Below are positions 15,597 through 24,732 of a DNA stretch of 64,000 nucleotides, in pieces; position 1 is the first letter of the stretch, and every line of letters starts with the position of its first letter. The stretch is from CAIWHR01 sp963734085 (GTDB lineage Bacteria > Pseudomonadota > Gammaproteobacteria > Burkholderiales > Casimicrobiaceae): the NCBI GenBank assembly GCA_963734085.1, contig CAVTFT010000020.1:83314-147313 (forward strand). Direction: 5' to 3'. The notes under the pieces were generated by a model, which had not been told where the DNA came from, searched no databases, and saw only the letters and a list, made by a program, of their open reading frames with translations. Both the position numbers and the translations under genes were made by a program.

Positions 15597-15911
15597 GGCT
15601 CTTGCCCTCCCGCACGATGCCGAATGTCCCTGCAATGCGCGGCGATGATGAGAGGTAATTGGACGCCGGTCAACACGCGCGGCCCGACGAAGAGTCAACA
15701 ACTCGGACGGTCCTCGGCCCGCGCTCCAATGTCGGCTATTGAGTGCGAATCGTGAGGACCGCTCTTGGCCGCACCGAGACATCGGTGCTCCCGTGAGCGG
15801 ACATCCCAGCAAGTGTCCACTTCAGGGCGCGGCATCAGGCCGATGCCGACCCATGCCGGCTGGTCACGACGCGGAAAGTCACGGACTGCACGCTTTATTC
15901 CACGACTCTCA

Positions 15912-16850
15912 TCACATCGCATCCACCTCACGTAACAACTCCGGCGGCACGTCGAGCGCGGCCCGATCCCACGTCCCCAGTTCCGCAGCCGCCGCGTACG
16001 TCGATTGCAAGAACGCGAGTAACGTCCGTTCGGGCTCGTTGGCCCGCCGCACGTCGTCGTACGGCAAGATGAATTCGTGCAGCGTCGATTCGTAGCGCGC
16101 AGCCAGCGGCTGCACCTTCGCGTCGGCGAAGCCCGTCGGCTCGGGGTAGGCGTAGCTGTAGAAGAGCGGATATGGTGCGACTGCCCCTCCAGGCCAGAAT
16201 CCGGCGCTGCTCACCTCATGCGAGTACGCGTCGCGTGTTACCGAATCGGGAAGATTCGGGACGCCGCCAGGGTGTAGAGGTGCAGCACGGCCTGAGAACC
16301 GCGTGACGGCGAGATCGAAACTGCCCCAGAAAAAGTGAACCGGGCTCGCCTTTCCGTAGAAACGAGACCGAAAGCGGTCGAGCACGTTGGCAGACGAACA
16401 TAGGATGCGCCAACAGCGGGTCGCGTATTTGGCATCGTACGACCGGTGGACGTCGTCCTCGTCGAAGGGCAGTTGGCTCTCGACTTCGGCGGGCTTGGGG
16501 TAGATGGACACTGGCATCTGGAATGCTGTCAGCGCTTGCATAACCGAAGCGTAGAACTGCGATACCGACATCGGCACCAATTGGATCAGGCCATGATCGC
16601 CACGGCTCGTTCGGATGTTGAGCTCGTGGGCGATGAAATCGAAGTCGATCTCGAATGCCTCGTCGCCATACGGCATCCGCCCCGTCGTCAGGCCGCATGC
16701 GTTCGGATAAAGCGTCACCTGCCACGTGTGGTTGAGCCACGGCATGCGCGCCAGTCGGATCTTGCCGACGATCTGCGTCCACATGTGCAGCGTCTCGTAC
16801 GTGTCTTTCCACTCGTCGTACGGCAGGTCGGGCCACGCAAGTTGCGTCAT
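15912..16850 (-). CDS. DUF5996 family protein
   Basis: A 312-residue soluble protein. The opening WPDLPYDEWKDTYETLHMW and TQIVGKIRLA are the family's recognisable signature, and VPMSVSQFYASVMQAL, FWGSFDLAVTRFSGR and GFWPGG...PLFYSYAYPEP also fit. The biochemical role of the family is not known to me. Its start at 16850 removes an unrelated N-terminal extension of 66 codons. Single gene. Confidence 0.8.
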   Translation of the reverse strand: MTQLAWPDLPYDEWKDTYETLHMWTQIVGKIRLARMPWLNHTWQVTLYPNACGLTTGRMPYGDEAFEIDFDFIAHELNIRTSRGDHGLIQLVPMSVSQFYASVMQALTAFQMPVSIYPKPAEVESQLPFDEDDVHRSYDAKYATRCWRILCSSANVLDRFRSRFYGKASPVHFFWGSFDLAVTRFSGRAAPLHPGGVPNLPDSVTRDAYSHEVSSAGFWPGGAVAPYPLFYSYAYPEPTGFADAKVQPLAARYESTLHEFILPYDDVRRANEPERTLLAFLQSTYAAAAELGTWDRAALDVPPELLREVDAM

Positions 16851-17324
16851 GACAGTTCTTCCCCACGGGAACAATTTTTCAGCGCAGGTCCACCGTGTTA
16901 CCTCACGGGCGCCGATGGTGCCACCGCAATTCGTTACTTCGCGGCGATCCACGTCAGAGCGCGAAACACTGTCGCGGGAGGCGCGCCTGTTGGTCGACAG
17001 GATAGGCCAGATGTTTGCTATCAGCGAGTGCTGCACCCAAGACAGCACCAGCGCAACATGCCGCCAGGCGACGCGGCCCGGACCAATAGCGCGATCGAGC
17101 GTCGGCTATCGGGGGGATCCCCGACCGTCCGGAGTTGGTCGACTCCCGCTGAAGCGTTGACGATCCCGTTCGGCAGAGAACGAACCCTCAGCAGCCGTTC
17201 ACGATTCTCGAAAGCTGACTACAAACACCATCGCTCAGTGCCAGTCGGCTGGATGCGGATGTTTGGTCCGTGGATTGACAGGGGCCCGCTGCGCACCCAC
17301 CCGCTCCCGGACCTGGACCCCCCT
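16851..17324. other. Gene-free stretch containing the left 38-bp direct repeat
   Basis: No gene supported. It holds the direct repeat at 17140-17177. The sequence between there and 17324 carries the tail of the SBP module with no clear terminator. Confidence 0.5.
17140..17177. repeat. 38-bp direct repeat, left copy
   Basis: It begins CGACTCCCGCTGAAGCG and ends GATCCCGTTCGGCAGA. It matches 21843-21880 at 37 of 38 positions, in the same orientation. The two copies bracket the whole binding-protein and sensor-kinase module (4.7 kb). Confidence 0.8.
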
Positions 17325-18347
17325 CTAGCCCTTCAGCTCCTTCTTCAGCTCGTTGAAGAAGCGCCAGTCGGTACCCTCGGCGATGAGCTTCTGCGGGGTC
17401 GACTTGATCATCCCGGCCTCGCGCAGGCGGAGAGCGTAGAAGCGAACCGTGTCCTCAGCGTTGTAGTTGCGCCACTGGCCGTACGGGAGATCCTGCATCA
17501 TCTGGAAAGCATACTCATACTGCTTGCCCCAGCCCTTATCCACCAGCGCTCGGGCTTGACGCTCGGGTGCCTGCGCACAGAGGTCCGCCGTCTTGAGGAT
17601 CGCGCGCATCGCCCGCTTCGTCGCAACAGGGTTCCGGCGGACGAAGTCCCGGTGTCCGATGATCATGCAGCAGAAGTACTGGGACCAGGGGCGGTCGACG
17701 GCACTGTTGACGACCACGTGCCCGACCTTCTTTGCGCGCAGCTCCTGCGTCGTTGGAGGAAACGCCATGAAGGCATCGATCTTGCCCTCCGTGAAGAGCG
17801 CAACGGTGTCGGCCGTGGCATCCGGTACCCAGTTGATATCCCGGCGGGGATCGAGGCCCACCTGCGCGGCCATGGCGCTAAGGAAGACATGCGCTGCGGT
17901 TCCCAGCACGGTTATGCCGACCTTCTTCCCCTTGAGGTCGCGAATCGACTGCACCCGGTCGGTTCCGACCAGCTCGAAGCACCCGACATGCCCCCCGGCC
18001 AAGATCACGGCTGGGTCTCCCGCATCCAGCCCGATGAGGTTCGGACCCACAAAGTTCAGGCCGAGGTCCACGGTTCCGGATTCCAGGTGCTGAGACACGA
18101 AGTCGAGGTCGCTTCGCACCCACTGCACGTCGGTGAACCCTTCAATCCGCAGCAGCTCCTCGGAGAGATAGAGAGGTGCCTGACAGGCGCTGGTGAACTG
18201 GAGCAGCCTGATTCGTGGGGTTTCCGGCGGCGGCTCCGCGGCGACCGGCCTCGGGTACACGCCAAGGAGCCCTGCTGTCCCTGCGAGCGTCACCCCACCA
18301 AGGAATCTCCGCCGGCTGAACGGTCGAGCATGACTATGACTATGCAT
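17325..18347 (-). CDS. TAT-exported periplasmic substrate-binding protein 1 (NMT1/THI5-like)
   Basis: A 340-residue protein. The twin-arginine signal FSRRRFLGGVTLAGTAGLLG is followed by an Ala cleavage region (VAAEP) and a type-2 binding-protein fold of the NitT/TauT kind, with VDLGLNFVGPNLIGLDAGDP, DLKGKKVGITVLG and GKIDAFMAFPP. It is close to the protein at 20720-21733 through the whole length, including an unusual DRPWSQYFCCM stretch with two adjacent Cys, and the leader regions of both genes match. No permease or ATPase is nearby; a histidine kinase is encoded just upstream on the same strand. The ligand is unknown. Confidence 0.85.
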   Translation of the reverse strand: MHSHSHARPFSRRRFLGGVTLAGTAGLLGVYPRPVAAEPPPETPRIRLLQFTSACQAPLYLSEELLRIEGFTDVQWVRSDLDFVSQHLESGTVDLGLNFVGPNLIGLDAGDPAVILAGGHVGCFELVGTDRVQSIRDLKGKKVGITVLGTAAHVFLSAMAAQVGLDPRRDINWVPDATADTVALFTEGKIDAFMAFPPTTQELRAKKVGHVVVNSAVDRPWSQYFCCMIIGHRDFVRRNPVATKRAMRAILKTADLCAQAPERQARALVDKGWGKQYEYAFQMMQDLPYGQWRNYNAEDTVRFYALRLREAGMIKSTPQKLIAEGTDWRFFNELKKELKG

Positions 18348-18406
18348 GGGACCCTCCCTTGCAGATGCGGGTCAGTGTAACCCCGAGAACGCCATCCAGT
18401 AGATTC

Positions 18407-19924
18407 TCAGGCGTTGGATTGCCGCAACGGCAAACTGAAGGCGAAGGTCGAGCCGCGTCCCACTTGGCTCTTGACCCAGATCCGTCCACCGTGCAGCTCG
18501 ATGAATTTCCGCGAGATGGCCAGGCCGAGCCCGGTGCCTTCCACCTTTTTGGACGCCGTGCCGACCTGGCGGAATTCCTCGAACACCGTTGCCTGATCCT
18601 CGGGGGCGATGCCCACCCCGGTGTCGGTGACCGAGATCTCCGCCGTGTCGTTACTCAGCGCGGCCCGCACGTCGATCTTTCCACCCTCGGGGGTGAATTT
18701 CAGCGCATTGGAAAGCAGGTTCAGGAGCACTTGCTTCACCTTCCGCTCGTCGGCGTGAATTGTGCCCAAGCGCTCGTCGATCGAGCGGCCGAGCGCGATG
18801 CCGTGGCGGACCGCCCGTTCCCGAACCAGCGTCATGGCGTTGTCAACCACACCCGAAAGATCGAAATCGGTCAGCTCCAGCTCCATCCGCCCGGCTTCGA
18901 TCTTGGAGAGGTCAAGGATGTCATTGATGAGGGACAGCAGATGTCGGCCCGATTGCAGGATGTCGCCGATGTATTCGGCCTGCTTTTCGTTGATCTCTCC
19001 AAACAACCTTTCGGACAGGACTTCCGAGAAACCGATGATGGCGTTGAGCGGCGTGCGCAGCTCATGGGACATGTTGGCGAGGAACTCGGACTTGTGCTGG
19101 TTGGCGGTCTCGATCTGGCGGTAGAGCCTCCCCAGCTCTGCGCTCGTCCGGTTGAGGTTTGCCGCGAGCTCGCCAAGCTCATCGCGGTTGGGTACGTCAA
19201 TGCGTCTGCTGAATTCGCCCGCCGCGAGCTCGTTGAAGCATGCGTCCATGGCCCGAACCGGGCCGATGAGCGACCAGGATATGGCGTAGCCAAGGCCGAG
19301 CGCGAGAAGCATGCTCCCTATTGCGAAGCCGATGACGAGGCGGCGCGAGATCGCAAAGCGCTCTTGGCTCTCGTCGATTCCGGCAACCATGTCGGCCTCC
19401 GCCTTGTTCACGAGCTCATTGGTGAGCCGCTCGAGGCGATCGGCGAGCGGTGCCGCCTTGCCGGTCTGGAGCTCGCGGCCTTCGGCGGTCTTCCCTTTCC
19501 GGATGAGCTCGATGACCTCGCCGACAACGGCAGTGAACGATTCGTAATCCGCACGCACGCGGGAAAGGATTTCTGCCTCGTCCTTGGCCACGAACTGAAT
19601 CCGGTCCAGGTCGTAGCCGAATTGGCCGAGCTGCCGCAGCGTCGATTCCAGCGTGCGCTCGTCCGGGACCAGCAGCGCCGAAGCGACGCTGTAGAGCTGC
19701 AAGGTCGTGTCGTGCTGGATCTGGCGATAGGCGGCGATCTTGCGCTGCAGCTTGACAAGGTCTTCCGTCTGCCGGGTGACGAGGCCCAGCTCAAAGACGC
19801 TTACCGCGCCGACAACGAACAGCAAGCCGACGATGGCGAGGAACGCCGCCAAGAGCTTGCGGTGTATCGAAGCCGGCGCACGCGCGACCGCATCGGGCAG
19901 CCATCGCAGTAGAGGAATTTTCAC
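18407..19924 (-). CDS. Membrane sensor histidine kinase
   Basis: A 505-residue protein starting at GTG. TM1 is at about 22-46, a helical periplasmic sensor at 47-190, TM2 at 193-218, then HAMP (about 215-268), HisKA with the phosphoryl-accepting His287 in ANMSHELRTPLN, and HATPase_c with N (LLNLLSNALKF), G1 (DTGVGIAPED) and G2 (GTGLGLAISRKF) boxes. No response regulator lies in the module. The gene sits between two binding-protein genes and behind a broken third, so these periplasmic proteins could supply its signal. That role is inferred from position only. Confidence 0.9.
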   Translation of the reverse strand: MKIPLLRWLPDAVARAPASIHRKLLAAFLAIVGLLFVVGAVSVFELGLVTRQTEDLVKLQRKIAAYRQIQHDTTLQLYSVASALLVPDERTLESTLRQLGQFGYDLDRIQFVAKDEAEILSRVRADYESFTAVVGEVIELIRKGKTAEGRELQTGKAAPLADRLERLTNELVNKAEADMVAGIDESQERFAISRRLVIGFAIGSMLLALGLGYAISWSLIGPVRAMDACFNELAAGEFSRRIDVPNRDELGELAANLNRTSAELGRLYRQIETANQHKSEFLANMSHELRTPLNAIIGFSEVLSERLFGEINEKQAEYIGDILQSGRHLLSLINDILDLSKIEAGRMELELTDFDLSGVVDNAMTLVRERAVRHGIALGRSIDERLGTIHADERKVKQVLLNLLSNALKFTPEGGKIDVRAALSNDTAEISVTDTGVGIAPEDQATVFEEFRQVGTASKKVEGTGLGLAISRKFIELHGGRIWVKSQVGRGSTFAFSLPLRQSNA

Positions 19925-19955
19925 GTCCGGCGCGGGCCCTGCACAAGCCTACGAT

Positions 19956-20050
19956 TCAGTTTTTCCTGAACTCACAGATGAAGCGCCAGTCCGTGCCTTG
20001 GCCAATGAGTTTCTTGGGAGTCGGTTTGATGATGCCGGCCTCTTGTAGGC
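19956..20050 (-). pseudogene. 3' remnant of a third binding-protein paralogue
   Basis: The minus strand encodes QEAGIIKPTPKKLIGQGTDW plus RF and a short altered tail to a TGA at 19956. It aligns with REAGMIKSTPQKLIAEGTDW of the first paralogue and HEAGMVKSTPQKIIAQGTEW of the second. Nothing upstream of the LQEAG point matches, so only about 30 codons remain. Confidence 0.8.
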
Positions 20051-20127
20051 AAGGCCCCGAATCGCGCCGGGCAAACCGCGGTGGTCGGTTCACGTCGATT
20101 GGTCCGTTCTTGAGCCGAGCCCGGTGT

Positions 20128-20718
20128 TCACTCCTGTAGCAGCGCTCGCAGATCGCGCAGCATGTCCTCGGGCTTGAAGCGGTACCCGAGGTATTGCACG
20201 CGAATCCGCCCCTGCCGGTCGAGCAACGAGGTCAGGAACAGGTGATCGACGCCGCGCTCGGCTCGTTTTGCGTAGGCGCCGTAAGCGCGAACCACGTCAT
20301 CGATCGCCGAGGGGGGACCGGTGAGAAAACTCCACCCGGTCAAGTTCGCGCCGTGCGCCTTCGCGTAGCCGCGCAGTACGGCCGGAGTGTCGACCTCCGG
20401 ATCGACGGTGATCGACACGAAGCGCACACGCGAGCCGAAATCGGCAGCAAGCGGCCCCTGCAGCGAAGCCATTTTGGCAGTGAGCAATGGACAGGTGTCC
20501 GTGCAGGTCGTGTAGATGAAAGTGACGACTGCCACCCTGTCACGCAAATCCGTTATCGTGAACTGCCGGCCATTCTGGTCCACAAGCGCGAACGCGGGCG
20601 CCGGTCCAACGACCGGCAGGCGCGCATCTTCCTTCGCGCCGTGCGCCCACGCGCCGGCCGACGCCGGTGCCAGCAGCGCGACGAGCAGCATTCGGCAGAG
20701 CATCGGCAGCGACTGCAT
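20128..20718 (-). CDS. SCO1/SenC family thioredoxin-fold protein
   Basis: A 196-residue protein with an N-terminal signal (MLLVALLAPASAGAWA). The SCO copper motif is intact: CTDTCP (CxxxCP) in FIYTTCTDTCPLL, and the distal His in RGVDHLFLTSLLD. SCO proteins deliver copper to the CuA centre of cytochrome oxidase or act in thiol redox. There is no oxidase gene here. It starts one base after the stop of the binding-protein-2 gene, so it belongs to that transcript; a link between the ligand and redox or copper control is plausible but unproven. Confidence 0.9.
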   Translation of the reverse strand: MQSLPMLCRMLLVALLAPASAGAWAHGAKEDARLPVVGPAPAFALVDQNGRQFTITDLRDRVAVVTFIYTTCTDTCPLLTAKMASLQGPLAADFGSRVRFVSITVDPEVDTPAVLRGYAKAHGANLTGWSFLTGPPSAIDDVVRAYGAYAKRAERGVDHLFLTSLLDRQGRIRVQYLGYRFKPEDMLRDLRALLQE

Positions 20719-20719
20719 C

Positions 20720-21733
20720 TCAGGCCTTGAGCTCCCGCTTCAACTCGTTGAGGAAGCGCCACTCCGTGCCCTGGGCGATGATCTTCTGGGGGGTACTCTT
20801 GACCATACCCGCCTCATGCAACCGTAGGGCATAGAAGCGCACCGTGTCCTCGGCGTCGTACTCGCGCCACGTCCCGTATGGCAGCTCCTTGAGGGCCTGC
20901 ACCGCGTAGCCATAGTGTGAGGTGACGCCCTTCTCCACGAGGAGGTGCGCGACGCGCTCTGGCTCCTGCACACACAGCGTGTTCGCCTTCAGCAGGGCGC
21001 GCACTGCCCGCTTGGTGGCAATGGGGTGCTGGCGCACAAAGTCCGCGTTGCTCGCCAACATGCAACAGAAGTACTGGGACCACGGCCGGTCCGTAGTCAT
21101 GTTGATCACGACATGGCCGATCTGCCGCGCCCGCAGCTCCTGCGGCTCTGGCGGAAAGCCGATCATGGCATCGATCTTCCCCTCGGCCAGAAGTTGCATG
21201 GCCTCGGCTGTGGTTGGGGTCACGAACGTGAGGTCGCTGCGGGGGTCCAGCCCGATGTAGGCGGCCATACTAGCCACGATGAGGTGATGGCTCGACCCCA
21301 TGCCCGGCACGGCCACGGTCTTGCCCTTGAGGTCTTTCACGGAGCGAATGCGCTCGGTCGCGAAGAGCTCGAAGCAGCCCGCATGGGTCCCCGTAAGGAT
21401 CACGAGCGGGTCCCCCGCATCGATCCGCAGGATGAGCTGCCCGCCAAGGCCGGTATTAATATCGGCCTCGCCAGCCGCCAGGGCGAGGTAGGGGCCCTTG
21501 GCAGTCTTGACGTATTGGACGTCGGTAAACCCTTCGAACCGCAGAAGCTCGTCCGCAACGAACTGCGGCGCAAAGCAGAGGACGGGGTCGTATGCCAGCC
21601 GCAACCGCGTCGTCTCGGGCAGGGGTTCCGCTGCGGCGCGTCTGGGGGAGACGCCCAAGAGCCCTGCCGTCCCTGCGAGCGTCATCCCCTCAAGGAATCT
21701 CCGCCGGCTGAACGGTCGAGGATGACTATGCAT
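20720..21733 (-). CDS. TAT-exported periplasmic substrate-binding protein 2 (NMT1/THI5-like)
   Basis: A 337-residue protein with TAT signal FSRRRFLEGMTLAGTAGLLG. The mature part is a paralogue of the 17325-18347 product: FEGFTDVQYV, DLKGKTVAVPGMG, GKIDAMIGFPPEPQELRAR, DRPWSQYFCCM and the KSTPQKIIAQGTEW tail. GGGAGGGCCCC precedes the ATG at 21733. It is the first gene of the minus-strand module and is followed at once by the SCO gene. The more divergent region around residues 75-100 is where ligand specificity would be expected to differ between the two. Confidence 0.85.
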   Translation of the reverse strand: MHSHPRPFSRRRFLEGMTLAGTAGLLGVSPRRAAAEPLPETTRLRLAYDPVLCFAPQFVADELLRFEGFTDVQYVKTAKGPYLALAAGEADINTGLGGQLILRIDAGDPLVILTGTHAGCFELFATERIRSVKDLKGKTVAVPGMGSSHHLIVASMAAYIGLDPRSDLTFVTPTTAEAMQLLAEGKIDAMIGFPPEPQELRARQIGHVVINMTTDRPWSQYFCCMLASNADFVRQHPIATKRAVRALLKANTLCVQEPERVAHLLVEKGVTSHYGYAVQALKELPYGTWREYDAEDTVRFYALRLHEAGMVKSTPQKIIAQGTEWRFLNELKRELKA

Positions 21734-21842
21734 GGGGCCCTCCCTAGTCGATGCGGGGTCAGTGTAACCCCGCGAGCGCCACCGCCTCAAATGACCCCGA
21801 ATGAACACATTTCCGCGTGATGCTCGAAGTACCGCTCCTCGC

Positions 21843-21880
21843 CGACTCCCGCCGAAGCGTTGACGATCCCGTTCGGCAGA
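21843..21880. repeat. 38-bp direct repeat, right copy
   Basis: Matches 17140-17177 with one change (T to C at the eleventh base). It lies 110 bases upstream of the binding-protein-2 gene. Confidence 0.8.
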
Positions 21881-21986
21881 TCGCTTGGCAAGGTGTCCAC
21901 CGTTCGTGGGTAAGATCAGTGCGACCCGATGCAGTTGTCGCCCCCTCACGAAATGCGGGCGGCCTGCCCCCTCGGGGGCTTCGCGC

Positions 21987-23159
21987 TCAACCGCTCGCAG
22001 CAAAGACCGGCAAAGCGCGCGCAACCATTTCGTCGGAGGCCGTCAGGCAAATCCGGAAATAGTCGGGAGTGTCCATGATGCTGCCTGGCAGGACGTAGAC
22101 GCCGCGATCGGCAAGCGCATTCCACTGTCGCTCGCTATCGCCTTCAACCCATCGGACCCAAAGATAGAACGTGCCCTCCGGTGGCAGAACGCCGTAACCC
22201 GCCTTCGACAGCACTTCGCTCAACGCATCGCGGCGGCGGGAAAGGGCGGGGACGCTGATGGACAGACGATCCAGGTGCGGCACAGCGTACTGCATGACCG
22301 CATTGGGAAAGCACCAGCCCAGTGCCATTTGCGTAGCGGTCAGGGCGTCGCGCAGCGCTTGCCGGTCAGCGGCGGGCATCATTGGCGAGATCGCGAGATA
22401 GCCGAGGCGCTGTCCCGGCGCGAGCAGTACCTTGCCGAAACTGTAGGACATAAGTGTCCACGGGTAGACTGCGGCGGGGCTCACGAAACCGCGTCCGTCG
22501 AAGCGCAGGCGGCGATAAGGCTCATCGGACAGAAGGAAGATACGGCGGCCACTCCGCCTGGAAGCACGCTCGAGCCGGTCGGCGAGCGCGGTCAGAACCT
22601 CGTGCTCGTAGATGCGACCCGTCGGGTTGTGCGGCGTATTGACGATCACGAGCCGCGTCCGCGGCCCGATCGCCGCATCAATCGCGTCGAGGTCGAGGTC
22701 GAAGCGCGGCTTCCGCAGCGGGACCTTTCGCGGCACGGCGTTCGCGGCGAGCAGCATCGGCTCGTAGCAGAACCAGGCGGGTTCGGAGTAGATCGCCTCG
22801 TCGCCGGCATCGAGCACGAGGTGAAAGGCTACGGAGATGGCCGCGAAGGCGCCGGCGGTCAGCGCGATGTCGGCCGGTTCGAACGGCAGGCCGACCTCTT
22901 TACCAACCGCGTCGGCCAGGTAGGCACGGGGCGCTTCCTCGCTAGTCTTGTAGGCGAACCAATCCTTGTTCTGCGGCAGGGCCGCTTCCCGGATCGCCGC
23001 GACGAGGCCCGGGAGCGGCATTTCGTGCGGATTGCCGAACGTGAAGTCCGAGATGCCTGCGTCCTCGCGCCGCTCCGCGTAACGCGATTTGAAGAAGAAC
23101 TCCGTTACAGCGTCGAATGCACTGCTCGCCGCGGCACTTCGATGCGAGACGACCGGCAA
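21987..23159 (-). CDS. PLP-dependent aminotransferase, class I/II
   Basis: A 390-residue cytoplasmic enzyme of fold-type I. Seen are VNTPHNPTGRIY (substrate and PLP-Asn loop), SDEPYRRLRFDG (PLP-Asp and Tyr), the Schiff-base Lys in SYSFGKVLLAPGQRLGY and the C-terminal FRICLTASDE Arg that binds the substrate carboxylate. An aspartate-aminotransferase-like role fits, but the substrate cannot be set. It is alone in its transcript as far as can be seen. Confidence 0.87.
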   Translation of the reverse strand: MPVVSHRSAAASSAFDAVTEFFFKSRYAERREDAGISDFTFGNPHEMPLPGLVAAIREAALPQNKDWFAYKTSEEAPRAYLADAVGKEVGLPFEPADIALTAGAFAAISVAFHLVLDAGDEAIYSEPAWFCYEPMLLAANAVPRKVPLRKPRFDLDLDAIDAAIGPRTRLVIVNTPHNPTGRIYEHEVLTALADRLERASRRSGRRIFLLSDEPYRRLRFDGRGFVSPAAVYPWTLMSYSFGKVLLAPGQRLGYLAISPMMPAADRQALRDALTATQMALGWCFPNAVMQYAVPHLDRLSISVPALSRRRDALSEVLSKAGYGVLPPEGTFYLWVRWVEGDSERQWNALADRGVYVLPGSIMDTPDYFRICLTASDEMVARALPVFAASG

Positions 23160-23483
23160 GATTCGGCCTCCGATCAGTTGGCCGACCCGAATGCGCCGCG
23201 CCGAAACGGGGGGCGCTTCGGCTGGAAATCATCGGCCAGATTCAGCCCCAACGTCATACGGAGCCTTACAGGTTTGTTGCGACTGGATTAAACGCGTTCT
23301 TGCCTTCGACGGCAAGCGTCACTTGCCCGCGTTCGGGGTTTACCTCACCCACGTAAGTCCAATCAATGACTGCAATGAGGCGCCAACCAACACGTCACGA
23401 TGACGCCATTTGCACCCATTTTTGCGTTGGGGGATCGAATCCGGGGGCGCGAACCGAACATCTGCGCGTCCGTGATGTAAGAA
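23160..23483. other. Gene-free stretch between the aminotransferase and cold-shock genes
   Basis: No supported gene. On the minus strand a 40-codon open fragment without a start (containing NPERGQVTLAVEGKNAF) ends near 23273; it looks protein-like and may be a gene remnant. Confidence 0.4.
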
Positions 23484-23508
23484 CAAAAAGGCCCGGTTCG
23501 CCGGGCCT
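23484..23508 (-). terminator. Rho-independent terminator of the cold-shock gene
   Basis: On the minus strand GGCCCGG, loop CGAA, CCGGGCC and then TTTTTG. It lies 23 bases after the stop codon of the cold-shock gene. Confidence 0.85.
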
Positions 23509-23530
23509 CGTTGCTATCGATGAAATCTTG

Positions 23531-23737
23531 TCAATCGAGCGACTTGATGTTGGCGGCTTGATCACCCTTGGGTCCGGTGGTCACGTCGAACGACACCTTC
23601 TGGTTCTCGCGAAGGGATTTGTGACCATCGCTCTGGATCGCCGAGAAGTGCGCGAATACGTCCTTGCCGCCGCCGTCTGGCGTGATGAAGCCGAAACCCT
23701 TGGCATCGTTGAACCACTTGACGCTACCTGTGCTCAT
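23531..23737 (-). CDS. Cold-shock protein, CspA family
   Basis: A 68-residue nucleic-acid-binding OB-fold protein. The RNP1 motif is in KGFGFITPDGGG and RNP2 in DVFAHFSAI; the start GSVKWFNDAKGFGF is typical. AGGAG precedes the ATG at 23737 by eight bases. It acts as an RNA chaperone during cold or stationary phase. A longer in-frame ATG at 23794 would add an atypical N-terminus and is not preferred. The upstream 150 bases probably include the long leader usual for this family. Confidence 0.95.
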   Translation of the reverse strand: MSTGSVKWFNDAKGFGFITPDGGGKDVFAHFSAIQSDGHKSLRENQKVSFDVTTGPKGDQAANIKSLD

Positions 23738-23971
23738 TTTGCTGCTCCTATGATGTACGAATGACGGGTGTGTGCCCGAACGCGGGAACATCAAGGGAGA
23801 GACGAAGACCAGAGGAATGCCGCCGAAAAGCGGACGCGACGGACCAACTACTTCGCTTGAGGATCCTGCTCTTTATCCATACCCGCATCGGGCGCGTTAG
23901 TCAATGCAATTCTGACGCAAGCGTATACTGAGTCTCTGCGAGCCGTATGTCACCACGCGAGGTCCTCTTCG

Positions 23972-24364
23972 ATGAATGCTTACAGTGACGCGGCGCCAAT
24001 TGCGACAATCGAAGAGTTCAAGGCCGCGCTGCTTGCCACACGGGATTGGAACGGGATCGCACCGATCCAATTGCAAATGCTTCAGACGCAATGTCGCGCG
24101 CCGGAATCCACGATTTCGCCACTTCAAATGGCGCAGCAGCTCAGCTTCAAGAGCTTCACCGCTGCTCGTCTGCACTACGGCGCCTTCGGCCGTGCGGTTG
24201 CGGACAAACTGGGGTATGCACCCCCGCAGAAGGGGAAAGGCACGCCCTGCTGGTGGTTTACTCTCTCGACCGTTCGCGACGCCCCCGACACGGGCGATGG
24301 TCAATTCGAGTGGATCATGCGACCAGAATTGGTTGCCGCGCTTCGTGCGATGAAATGGGCTTGA
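23972..24364 (+). CDS. Conserved hypothetical protein
   Basis: A 130-residue soluble protein beginning MNAYSDAAPIATIEEFKAAL. A patch SFTAARLHYGAFGRAVADKLGY resembles a small DNA- or substrate-recognition domain in some restriction-related proteins, and GKGTPCWWFTLS and QFEWIMRPELVAALR are distinctive. I do not know the family name. It is followed after 49 bases by another small plus-strand gene. Confidence 0.65.
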   Translation: MNAYSDAAPIATIEEFKAALLATRDWNGIAPIQLQMLQTQCRAPESTISPLQMAQQLSFKSFTAARLHYGAFGRAVADKLGYAPPQKGKGTPCWWFTLSTVRDAPDTGDGQFEWIMRPELVAALRAMKWA

Positions 24365-24413
24365 ACAGAGCTGGAGACGGGAGCCTTGCCGGCCGGGTTC
24401 ATGGAGTTGGGCC

Positions 24414-24632
24414 ATGAACGCTAAAATAATGTTTCTCAGCGGTAGAGCCCCACATGCATTGCGTGACCGGTTCGTCACCGCACTTGAGGGAGACGACTAT
24501 GTGGCACTTCGGGCGCTGGCCGTCGATCTCGGAAGCTGCACCGACATCCTGCCGCGCGCCGCTTGCATGGCGCTTGGTCTACCACGCGGCAGTACGTACG
24601 CGTTAGCGGCAAAGACGATCGTCGCCACATGA
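24414..24632 (+). CDS. Small hypothetical protein
   Basis: A 72-residue protein, MNAKIMFLSGRAPHALRDRF..., with Cys-containing middle GSCTDILPRAACMALGLP. GGAG lies further upstream than ideal. It follows the 130-residue gene on the same strand. No family recognised; moderately likely to be real because of its size, position and composition. Confidence 0.45.
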   Translation: MNAKIMFLSGRAPHALRDRFVTALEGDDYVALRALAVDLGSCTDILPRAACMALGLPRGSTYALAAKTIVAT

Positions 24633-24732
24633 AACGTGGCATCGACTCGATTTCTGCAATGGGTCGATGCGAGACCGCGGTGAACAGGTCGCCTACGGGC
24701 CAGGGGCAGACGTTTGCATATGCAACCCACGG

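Noticed and set aside
18359..19912. Plus-strand frame of 517 codons opposite the kinase
   Set aside because: Antisense to a kinase whose H, N and G boxes are all in order.
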